A model generated the notes under the pieces. The model saw only the letters and a program-made list of their open reading frames with translations. It searched no databases and had not been told where the DNA came from. A program made the translations under genes and the position numbers. A DNA stretch of 5,837 nucleotides from JALZEG01 sp036258555 (GTDB lineage: Bacteria > Actinomycetota > CADDZG01 > WHSQ01): assembly GCA_036258555.1 (NCBI GenBank), contig DATADL010000061.1, positions 1 to 5,837 of the forward strand. The letters run 5' to 3'. How positions within the stretch are numbered: position 1 is the first letter of the stretch; each line of letters opens with the position of its first letter. Below, piece after piece: positions 1-5,604 of the stretch.

Positions 1-255
1 GCCACCCGACGCCTCGGGGTTGTCCTGGAACCACTGCGCGTTGACCTGCGTGAAGTTCGCCCACTCTGCGGGGATGTTGTCGGCCGGGAAGATCGCGTCG
101 ACGGGGCAGGCGGGAAGGCAGGCGTCGCAGTCGACGCACTCCTCCGGGTGGATGTAGAGCTGCTCCTCGCCCTCGTAGATGCAGTCGACCGGGCACTCGT
201 CCACGCACGCCCGGTCCTTGACGCCGATGCACGGCTCCGCGATGACGTACGTCAT
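1..255 (-). CDS. fdxA: 7Fe ferredoxin (FdxA type), 3' end cut by the window edge
   Basis: Small cytoplasmic electron carrier with one [3Fe-4S] and one [4Fe-4S] cluster. The 85 visible residues begin MTYVIAEPCIGVKD and carry cysteines at 9, 17, 21, 25, 40, 43, 46 and 50, with Pro after C21 and C50. By the known Azotobacter FdI pattern, C9, C17 and C50 hold the 3Fe cluster and C21, C40, C43 and C46 the 4Fe cluster; C25 is the extra cysteine typical of the family. Residue 12 is Val where a cysteine would sit if the first cluster were a regular 4Fe site, which supports the 7Fe type. The tail (PAEWANFTQVNAQWF) is also family-like. FdxA proteins usually run about 105-110 residues, so roughly 20-25 C-terminal residues lie beyond base 1. 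The ATG at 255 has an AGGAGG ribosome site. Redox partner unknown from this window. Confidence 0.95.
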   Translation of the reverse strand, partial: MTYVIAEPCIGVKDRACVDECPVDCIYEGEEQLYIHPEECVDCDACLPACPVDAIFPADNIPAEWANFTQVNAQWFQDNPEASGG

Positions 256-265
256 GGTCCGGTTC

Positions 266-271
266 CCTCCT
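266..271 (-). promoter_or_regulatory. Ribosome binding site of the ferredoxin gene
   Basis: Perfect AGGAGG on the minus strand, 10 bases upstream of the ATG at 255. It fixes the ferredoxin start and shows that the gene can be translated independently of the operon upstream. Confidence 0.85.
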
Positions 272-296
272 GGGGGATCGATGAGCTTCAAGGCCG

Positions 297-302
297 ATGA
301 TA
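297..302 (-). promoter_or_regulatory. Possible -10 element for the ferredoxin gene
   Basis: TATCAT on the minus strand, one mismatch from TATAAT, about 41 bases upstream of the ferredoxin ATG. No recognisable -35 hexamer lies 16-18 bases further upstream, so this is a weak call based on one motif in the only sizeable non-coding gap of the window. Confidence 0.25.
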
Positions 303-305
303 CCC

Positions 306-330
306 ACGGCCTCGCGCGGGATACGGCCGT
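306..330. repeat. Short inverted repeat in the ferredoxin leader region
   Basis: ACGGCC (306-311) and GGCCGT (325-330) are perfect reverse complements separated by 13 bases. The repeat lies in the 123-base gap between the small lipoprotein gene and the ferredoxin gene, just upstream of the possible -10 motif. It has no following T-run on either strand, so it is not a convincing terminator. It could be an operator or chance in GC-rich DNA. Confidence 0.3.
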
Positions 331-378
331 TTACCAGGAAAAACATTGTGCCCTTGTGTAGCCGCGCGGGCCGTTCTG

Positions 379-852
379 CTAGGGCGGCGACGGCGACGGC
401 GTCGACACGATCGGCATGGCGAAGTCGCCCTTCACGACGTTCACGAACACGACGATCACGTCGTCGCACAGCGTCCGCCGGAGCTGGATCGCCCCGAGGC
501 GCTCACCCTGCTTGAAGTACAGCTCGGCCTCGAACCCCTCGTTGTCCTCGCCGACGATCTCGAACCCGGCGCGCCCGATCGCCTTCCGGTAGACGGGGAC
601 GGCGTCCTGGACCGACAGCGGGGTGCTGAGCACCGCCGTCACTCCCCCCCTGCGGCGACCGGCCGACGCGACCTCGGCGTCGCCGTCGAGCAGGAACGGC
701 TGCGGTAGCAGCGCGGGGTCCGCGCGGGGGTCCGGCGTAGGCACACCGCAGTCCGCGGGGGCCGCGGAGCCGTCGCCGTCTCCTCCGGCGCACGCGAGCC
801 CCGCGAGCAGCGCGAGCGACGCGGCGACGACCCTTACGCCCTCACTCCTCAC
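379..852 (-). CDS. Small unrecognised lipoprotein with DNEGFEAE domain
   Basis: Predicted 157-residue lipoprotein of unknown function. Residues 1-20 form a signal peptide: charged start, hydrophobic stretch VVAASLALLAGLA, then C21 as the likely lipidated cysteine (AGLAC fits the lipobox). Residues 22-55 are a low-complexity Gly/Ala/Asp/Pro linker with C34. A compact domain follows at about 68-140, containing DNEGFEAE (103-110) and C129-D-D-V, with alternating hydrophobic strands. The tail is Ser/Pro-rich. C34 and C129 could pair outside the cell; this is inference. The domain is shared with the partial protein at the right edge of the window. The GTG start at 852 overlaps the SDR stop by 11 bases. 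I see no good ribosome site, so translation is probably coupled to the SDR gene. It is the last gene before a 123-base gap. Gene reality is well supported by the signal peptide and the paralogue; function is unknown. Confidence 0.8.
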   Translation of the reverse strand: MRSEGVRVVAASLALLAGLACAGGDGDGSAAPADCGVPTPDPRADPALLPQPFLLDGDAEVASAGRRRGGVTAVLSTPLSVQDAVPVYRKAIGRAGFEIVGEDNEGFEAELYFKQGERLGAIQLRRTLCDDVIVVFVNVVKGDFAMPIVSTPSPSPP

Positions 853-1654
853 TGATCGTCGTGGCGAGGAAGTCGTCCACGCCCATCCTCCTCGCCACCT
901 TCATGGTGAAGTCCGGAGACAGCGCGTAGAACACGTCCGCGATCCTCGTCATCCCCTTGGCGACGACGATCTCGGCCCTGTTCCTCTCGACCGCCCGGAT
1001 CGCGGCGGCCGCGACCTCCTGCGGCGTGACGGTCGCCATCGACCGCGGCGGCTTCGCGTTGTTGCTGCGGTCCGCGTACATCCCGGCGTCGCTGACGAAC
1101 CCGGGACACAGCACGGAGACGCCGATGCCGTGGCCGGCGAGCTCGGTGCGCAGCGACCACGAGAACCCGACGAGGCCGTGCTTAGTCGAGCCGTAGACGG
1201 AGTAGTAGGGGATGCCGCTCTTCCCGGCGGCGGACGCGATGTTGAGCACGTGACCGCGCCGGCGCTCGATCATCCCGGGGACCACCAGGCGCGTGAGCTT
1301 CTCGGCGGCCGTCAGGTTGGTCGCGACGATCGCGTCGATCCTGTCCAGGTCGAAGTCTGCGAACGGCGCGATGGTCTCGATCCCCGCGTTGTTCACCAGG
1401 AGGTCTGGGGGGCCGAGCTCGTCGTTCGTACGTGCGACGAGCCTCTCGAGGTCGGCCGTCTTGGTCACGTCCGTCGGCACGGTGATCGTGCGGACCCCGA
1501 GCTGCTCGAGCTCGACCGCCGTCCGCTTCAGCCCTTCCTCGCCGCGGGCCGCGAGCGCGAGGTGGGCGCCCTTCGACGCGAGGGAGCGCGCGAGCTCGAC
1601 GCCGATGCCGCGCGAGGCCCCCGTGAGGATGCCGGTCCTGCCCCTCAGCTCCAC
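842..1654 (-). CDS. Short-chain dehydrogenase/reductase (SDR)
   Basis: NAD(P)-dependent oxidoreductase of the classical SDR family, about 270 residues, cytoplasmic Rossmann fold. Visible motifs in order: cofactor loop TGASRGIG (11-18), acidic residue in PTDV (D62), NNAG (88-91), and catalytic N113, S141, Y154 and K158 (Y-G-S-T-K), then CPG near residue 185. R15 and R37 suggest a preference for NADP(H); this is inference. I chose the GTG at 1654 rather than the ATG at 1669: GGAGGG sits 7 bases upstream of the GTG, and the resulting start (VELRGRTGILTGAS) has the usual SDR length before the glycine loop. It overlaps the permease stop by 10 bases, so it is probably cotranscribed with the importer and might act on the imported compound. 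The C-terminal part (ALSPDFTMKVARRMG) is also seen in SDRs of lipid-related type, so a sugar substrate is not assured. Confidence 0.93.
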   Translation of the reverse strand: MELRGRTGILTGASRGIGVELARSLASKGAHLALAARGEEGLKRTAVELEQLGVRTITVPTDVTKTADLERLVARTNDELGPPDLLVNNAGIETIAPFADFDLDRIDAIVATNLTAAEKLTRLVVPGMIERRRGHVLNIASAAGKSGIPYYSVYGSTKHGLVGFSWSLRTELAGHGIGVSVLCPGFVSDAGMYADRSNNAKPPRSMATVTPQEVAAAAIRAVERNRAEIVVAKGMTRIADVFYALSPDFTMKVARRMGVDDFLATTISEE

Positions 1655-2502
1655 CTGGTCTCCCTCCATCGCCGGTAGATCCAGTACTGCACCGCAAGGA
1701 TGGCAGCCGTGAAGGCGAACATCACCACACTGACCGCGGCGGCGTATCCGAACCGGAAGTACGTGAACCCCGCCTCGTACACGTAGAGCGGAAGGAACGT
1801 CGTCGCGTACCCCGGCCCCCCTTCCGTAACGAGGAACGCGGGGACGAAGTTGACCTGCAGCGCGAGGACCACGTCGCGCAGCGCGAGCAGCGCGAGGACG
1901 GGCGCCATGACCGGCAGCGTCACCTTGCGCAGCGTGAACCACGGACGCGCGCCCTCGACGAGCGCGGCCTCGTAGAGCGGCTCGGGGACCGTCCGGCGAG
2001 CTGCGAGCGCGACGACGAAGGCCTCGCCGACCTGGAACGCCCCCATCACCGCGATCCCTATGCGGGCAGGCCACGGCTCGGTCAGCCACCCCGGCGCCGA
2101 GATGCCGAGCGACGACGCCGCCGCGGCCAGGGGGCCGTACAGGGGGTTGAGGAGCCACAGCCACAGCAGCGCGTACGCCACGTCGGGGACGACCGTGGGC
2201 AGGTACGCGACCGCGCGCGCTGCTCCGGCCCCCGCCGTGCGCCGGTGCAGCAACAACGCCAGCGCGACGGCTGCGGCGATGCGAAGAGGGACCGCGATCG
2301 CGACGAAAGACGCCGTGTTGCCGACCGCCTTCCAGAACAGCGGCTGGTCCAGCAGGCGCTCGAAGTTGGCGAACCCGATCCATTCGGGGTCCTGCACGCC
2401 GGAGAAGTCGGTGAAGGCGAGCGTCACCGCGCCGGCTACGGGGAGCCCGACCAGCAGCGTCAGCCCGGTGACGTACGGGAGGGCGAAGCGGCCCGTGCGC
2501 AT
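1645..2502 (-). CDS. ABC sugar transporter permease, MalF/UgpA type (CUT1)
   Basis: Inner-membrane permease of 285 residues, one half of the translocation channel of a CUT1 carbohydrate importer. About six membrane segments can be read: roughly 8-30, 64-86, 98-119, 147-168, 199-224 and 254-276. The cytoplasmic EAA loop that docks on the ATPase is intact at 178-201 (YEAALVEGARPW..., ending LPVMAP, with the conserved Gly at 184). The stretch TEGGPGYATTFLPLYVYEAG (226-245) followed by FRFGYAAA is typical of MalF/UgpA-like permeases, which places it as partner of the MalG-type permease at 4795-5604. Its ATG overlaps the ATPase stop by one base (TGATG) and has no clear ribosome site of its own, indicating coupled translation; a GTG codon directly before the ATG is an alternative start. 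Substrate not deducible. Confidence 0.95.
   Translation of the reverse strand: MRTGRFALPYVTGLTLLVGLPVAGAVTLAFTDFSGVQDPEWIGFANFERLLDQPLFWKAVGNTASFVAIAVPLRIAAAVALALLLHRRTAGAGAARAVAYLPTVVPDVAYALLWLWLLNPLYGPLAAAASSLGISAPGWLTEPWPARIGIAVMGAFQVGEAFVVALAARRTVPEPLYEAALVEGARPWFTLRKVTLPVMAPVLALLALRDVVLALQVNFVPAFLVTEGGPGYATTFLPLYVYEAGFTYFRFGYAAAVSVVMFAFTAAILAVQYWIYRRWRETRWS
1662..1667 (-). promoter_or_regulatory. Ribosome binding site that decides the SDR start
   Basis: GGAGGG on the minus strand, 7 bases upstream of the GTG at 1654. It overlaps the alternative ATG at 1667-1669, which itself lacks a ribosome site; this favours the GTG start. The site lies inside the end of the permease gene. Confidence 0.65.
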
Positions 2503-3506
2503 CACAGCGCGGCGCCGTCGCGTCCGGAGAAGCGGCGGATCGCGCTGTCCTGGAACGACACGCCGGTCTCCGCGCCGAGGCGCGGCGAGAACCCCCGCGG
2601 GACCTTCACGAGGATCCAGGTCGGGCCGCAGTCGACGTGCACGACCGACTCGTGCCCGGTGAACTCGATCTCGGCGATCCGGCCGTCGATCCTGCCCGCG
2701 CCGGGAGGGACGAGCGCGACGTGCTCGGGGCGGATGCCCACGGTCACGCCGGGGTCCCACGGCGGATCGTCGACCAGGTTCATCGGCGGGTTCCCGACGA
2801 AGCGCGCCACGAACGCGGTCGCCGGGTGGTCGTACAGCTCGACCGGCGACGCGACCTGCTCCACGAGCCCGTCCCGCAGCACCGCGACCCGGTCCGCCAT
2901 CGTCATCGCCTCGATCTGGTCGTGCGTGACGTAGAGCATCGTGGCCCCGACCGCCCGCTGGAGGTTGCGGATCTCGGTCCGCATCTGAGCGCGGAGCTTG
3001 GCGTCGAGGTCGGACAGGGGCTCGTCCATCAGGTAGGCGTCGGGCTCGCGGACCATCGCCCGCGCGAGGGCCACCCTCTGCCGTTCGCCGCCGGAGAGCT
3101 CGGAGGGGCGCCTCGCCAGCACGTCTTCGATGTCGAGGTGGCGCGCGGCGGACTCGAGCCTGCGCTCTATCTCCCCGCGGCCCTCCTTCCGCGCGCGCAT
3201 CCCGAAGGTGATGTTGGCGGCGACGGTCATGTGGGGGTACAGCGCGTACTCCTGGAAGACCATCGCGACCCCGCGCTCGCCGGGGGGCAGCCTCGTGACG
3301 TCCCGCCCCCCGACCGAGATCGTCCCTTCGTCCAGCTCTTCCAGCCCCGCGATCGACCTCAGCAACGTCGTCTTGCCGGAGCCCGACGGGCCGACGACCA
3401 CGAGCAGCTCTCCGTCGACGGCGGAGAGGTCGACGTCTGCGAGCGCGGTGACGGAGCCGGCGCGGGACCGATAGGTCTTCGTTGCGCCGGCGACCGCGAC
3501 GCTCAC
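2502..3506 (-). CDS. ABC sugar transporter ATPase, MalK/UgpC type
   Basis: Cytoplasmic ATPase that powers the importer, probably as a homodimer. It has 334 residues: Walker A GPSGSGKT (39-46), Q-loop Q85 in FQEYALYP, signature LSGGERQRVALARA (137-150, with Glu where MalK proteins usually have Gln), Walker B YLMDE (158-162), D-loop SDLD, and H-loop H195 (VTHDQIEAMTMADR). A C-terminal TOBE-like regulatory region follows, with VGIRPEHV near residue 254. It is slightly shorter than most MalK/UgpC proteins (about 360-370), mainly in that C-terminal part. The GTG start at 3506 overlaps the binding-protein stop as GTGA, with AGGAGG 10 bases upstream. These ATPases can serve several importers in actinobacteria, but this one sits inside its own transporter operon, so it is likely dedicated. 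Confidence 0.97.
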   Translation of the reverse strand: MSVAVAGATKTYRSRAGSVTALADVDLSAVDGELLVVVGPSGSGKTTLLRSIAGLEELDEGTISVGGRDVTRLPPGERGVAMVFQEYALYPHMTVAANITFGMRARKEGRGEIERRLESAARHLDIEDVLARRPSELSGGERQRVALARAMVREPDAYLMDEPLSDLDAKLRAQMRTEIRNLQRAVGATMLYVTHDQIEAMTMADRVAVLRDGLVEQVASPVELYDHPATAFVARFVGNPPMNLVDDPPWDPGVTVGIRPEHVALVPPGAGRIDGRIAEIEFTGHESVVHVDCGPTWILVKVPRGFSPRLGAETGVSFQDSAIRRFSGRDGAAL

Positions 3507-4774
3507 TCTTGGAGCGCCTCCTCGAAGAGGCTGCGGGTCTCGGCGTCGAGGTCGCGGACCGCGTCGTCGACCGAGTAGCCCTCCTCGTAGAAGGCGCGAA
3601 TCAGGATCTGCTCGGCGACGTCCTCGATCTCCGGCCACGTCGCGAGCACGGGCGTCCGGCGGATCGTCGGGATCGCGTCGAGGAAGACCTCGCTGTGCCG
3701 CGGGGGCTGGACCGGGTCGAGGAACGCACCCGACTCCGCCACGGACGTCAGCGACGGCACCGTCCGGCCGCTCAGGGCCCCGAGCGTCTGGCCCTCTTCG
3801 CCCGTCGCGAACCGCACGAACGCCGCCGCGGTCTCGACCTCGTCGGACCCGGCCGCGATGCAGTACCCGTCGGAGTGGAGGATGCCCGCAGGCTCCCGGT
3901 CGACGGGCAGCGGCGCGACGTCGAAGTCGAGACCCTGCACCTCGCGGAACGCCGGGACCTCGCGCCTCGAGCTGAGGAGCATGCCGAGCTTCCCGGTCGT
4001 AAAGCGGGTCTCGAGGTCCTGCGCGGCGACCTCCTCCTCGGTCGGGACCAGCCCGTCTTCGACCATCGCCACGAAGAACCCGAGCGCGATGCGCGCGCCC
4101 TCGTTGTCGAGGTCGAGGCGCGTCGGGCTCTCCGGATCGTCGACGATGTCGCCGCCGGCGGACCACGCGAACGGGGCGAGCCGGATGATCGTCGGCTCGA
4201 TGCCGACGCCGCGCACGTCGCCGCCGGTGAGGGCCGCGGCGGTGTCGCGGAACTCCTCCCACGACCAGCCGGCCTTCGGACGCTCGAGCCCCGCGTCCCG
4301 GAACAGGTCGCGGTTGTAGTAGACGACCAGCGACGAGATGTTCTGCGGGAAGCACTGGAGCGCGCCGTCGTAGGTGAAGGCCTCCAGCGGCGGCTCGTAG
4401 TAGGCGTCGAGGTCGACGCCGTCCAGGTGGCCCTCGATCGGCTCGACCGCGCCGCGCACGACGAACTGCGAGTACTCCCGGAAGTTCACGAGGAAGACGT
4501 CGGGTGGGTTCCCGCCGGCGAAGCTCGTCGCGAGACGGGCCAGGTGCTCGTCCTTCTCCGGGACCGCGACCACCTCGACATGGACTCCGTCGTTGGCCTC
4601 CATGAACTGGTCGGCGATCGACGAGTACACGGCGGTCTCCTCGGGCTCACCGGAGACCTGGACCTGGATGTGGGTGACGCCGTCGTCGTCTTCGCCGTCC
4701 GTGGCGCCGGGAGAGTCGGAGCAGGCGCCCGCCGCGATCGCGACCAGAGCCAGCGCCAGCGCCTTCGTCCTCAT
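3503..4774 (-). CDS. ABC sugar-binding lipoprotein (family 1 solute-binding protein)
   Basis: Extracellular lipid-anchored substrate receptor of the importer, 423 residues. Residues 1-17 are a signal peptide (MRTKALALALVAIAAGA) with C18 as the lipidated cysteine, followed by a short Ser/Gly/Asp-rich linker (SDSPGATDGEDDDG). The mature part has the usual family 1 pattern: an opening strand HIQVQVSGEPEE, an IADQFMEAN helix, NPPDVFLVN, VYYNRDLFRDAGLERPKAGW followed by SWEEF, the GSDEVETAAAFVRFATGEEG helix and GRTVPSL. Length fits the 400-450 residues usual for the family. The ATG at 4774 has AGGAGG 10 bases upstream and lies 20 bases after the stop of the upstream permease gene; the open frame extending further upstream is a shadow of that permease. 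The ligand cannot be assigned: many oligosaccharides, polyols and glycerol-phosphate compounds use this fold. Confidence 0.96.
   Translation of the reverse strand: MRTKALALALVAIAAGACSDSPGATDGEDDDGVTHIQVQVSGEPEETAVYSSIADQFMEANDGVHVEVVAVPEKDEHLARLATSFAGGNPPDVFLVNFREYSQFVVRGAVEPIEGHLDGVDLDAYYEPPLEAFTYDGALQCFPQNISSLVVYYNRDLFRDAGLERPKAGWSWEEFRDTAAALTGGDVRGVGIEPTIIRLAPFAWSAGGDIVDDPESPTRLDLDNEGARIALGFFVAMVEDGLVPTEEEVAAQDLETRFTTGKLGMLLSSRREVPAFREVQGLDFDVAPLPVDREPAGILHSDGYCIAAGSDEVETAAAFVRFATGEEGQTLGALSGRTVPSLTSVAESGAFLDPVQPPRHSEVFLDAIPTIRRTPVLATWPEIEDVAEQILIRAFYEEGYSVDDAVRDLDAETRSLFEEALQE
3517..3522 (-). promoter_or_regulatory. Ribosome binding site of the ABC ATPase gene
   Basis: AGGAGG on the minus strand inside the last codons of the binding-protein gene, 10 bases from the GTG start at 3506. 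The same spacing is seen for the ferredoxin and binding-protein genes. It decides the start at the GTGA overlap, which cuts a much longer open frame that is only a shadow upstream. Confidence 0.75.
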
Positions 4775-4784
4775 GTGGGGCCGT

Positions 4785-4790
4785 CCTCCT
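4785..4790 (-). promoter_or_regulatory. Ribosome binding site of the binding-protein gene
   Basis: AGGAGG on the minus strand, 10 bases upstream of the ATG at 4774, in the 20-base gap after the permease stop. A strong independent site agrees with the need for more binding protein than permease. Confidence 0.85.
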
Positions 4791-4794
4791 GGGG

Positions 4795-5604
4795 TCAGAC
4801 CGTCTTCGACAGGAACGTCTTCTGCGCGAGCAGGAACGCGATCACGCCGGGAAGCGTAACGACCACCGACGCGGCGAGGAGGACCGGATGGAGCGTCGGC
4901 TCCAGCGCGTGCAGCGAGCGCAACCCCAACGGGACCGTGTAGAGGCTCTGCTCCGACAGGTACAGCAGCGGGTCCACGAAGTTCGACCAGTGGAAGACGA
5001 ACGCGAGCATCGCGACCGCGAACGCGGCCGGACGGGCGAGCGGCCAGGCGACCTTCCTCCACGTCGCGAGGGGCGACAGCCGCTCGAGCGCGGCTGCCTC
5101 GAAGAGCTCGCGCGGGATGCGTGCGTACACCAGCGCGAACAGGAGCACGTAGAACGGCGACGTGGCCATCAGGGCCGGCAGCACGAGCGGCACGAACGTG
5201 TCGAGGATCCCGGCCCACTCGAACATCACGAAGCGCGGGACCCAGAGCGCGCTGACCGGCACCATCAGGCAGACGACCGACAGCGCGATCAGAAAGCGCC
5301 TGACGCGCGGCCTCGCGGTCGCGATGGCGAACCCCGCCCAGGACGCGACCAGGACGGTGAGCGGGACCGCGACTGCGACGACGAACGCGGAGTTCCGCAC
5401 GTAGGTCCACATGGGGACGAACAACGTGACGTCCCGGTAGTTGCGAGGGTGGACCGGGTCGGGGACGAGCTCGAAGCCGTCCGGCGGCGGGAGCCCGGGC
5501 TGACGCAACGACCCGGCGACCATGAACGCGAGCGGCGCGAGGAACAGCAGGGAGACGCCGAGGATCGCGAGGCGCCACAGCCAGGTATGCCCGGGCCGGG
5601 TCAA
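4795..5604 (-). CDS. ABC sugar transporter permease, MalG/UgpE type (CUT1)
   Basis: Inner-membrane permease, 269 residues from the chosen TTG start, partner of the MalF-type permease. About six membrane segments are readable, at roughly 10-33, 70-95, 103-122, 138-160, 192-214 and 243-262. The segment order, the CLMVPVSALWVPRFVMFEWAG region and FHWSNFVDPLLYL are typical of MalG/UgpE proteins. The EAA loop (ELFEAAALERLSPLATWRKV, then AWPLARP) is recognisable, but the conserved Gly six residues after its first Glu is Arg (R175). The C-terminus stops at QKTFLSKTV, a few residues short of the common end of the family. I chose the TTG at 5604 because GAGGAG sits 5 bases upstream and it overlaps the previous stop as TTGA; the next TTG at 5649 would add 15 Arg/Pro-rich residues and overlap the upstream gene by 49 bases. 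Confidence 0.94.
   Translation of the reverse strand: MTRPGHTWLWRLAILGVSLLFLAPLAFMVAGSLRQPGLPPPDGFELVPDPVHPRNYRDVTLFVPMWTYVRNSAFVVAVAVPLTVLVASWAGFAIATARPRVRRFLIALSVVCLMVPVSALWVPRFVMFEWAGILDTFVPLVLPALMATSPFYVLLFALVYARIPRELFEAAALERLSPLATWRKVAWPLARPAAFAVAMLAFVFHWSNFVDPLLYLSEQSLYTVPLGLRSLHALEPTLHPVLLAASVVVTLPGVIAFLLAQKTFLSKTV

Noticed and set aside
331..378. Possible terminator after the lipoprotein gene, using the GC-rich stretch and the T-run at 339-343 on the minus strand
   Set aside because: The GC-rich part is a near palindrome with no proper loop, and it is separated from the five-T run by almost 20 bases, so it does not make a convincing intrinsic terminator.
623..1678. Plus-strand open frame of 351 codons opposite the lipoprotein and SDR genes
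   Set aside because: Arg/Asp-rich shadow with no recognisable motif. The minus strand carries full SDR motifs and a paralogue-supported lipoprotein.
842..2383. SDR frame extended upstream to a 513-codon protein, suggesting a fusion
   Set aside because: The extra N-terminal part is an out-of-frame reading of the permease gene; a strong ribosome site before the GTG at 1654 gives a normal SDR length.
2502..4355. ATPase frame extended upstream to 617 codons
   Set aside because: The extension is an out-of-frame reading of the binding-protein gene, rich in Arg and Gly; the GTG at 3506 with AGGAGG gives the standard ABC ATPase start.
3482..4942. Long plus-strand open frame of 486 codons opposite the binding-protein gene
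   Set aside because: Its translation is dominated by Arg, Asp, Glu and Val without domains, as expected for the antisense of a GC-rich gene. The minus strand here encodes a clear solute-binding lipoprotein.
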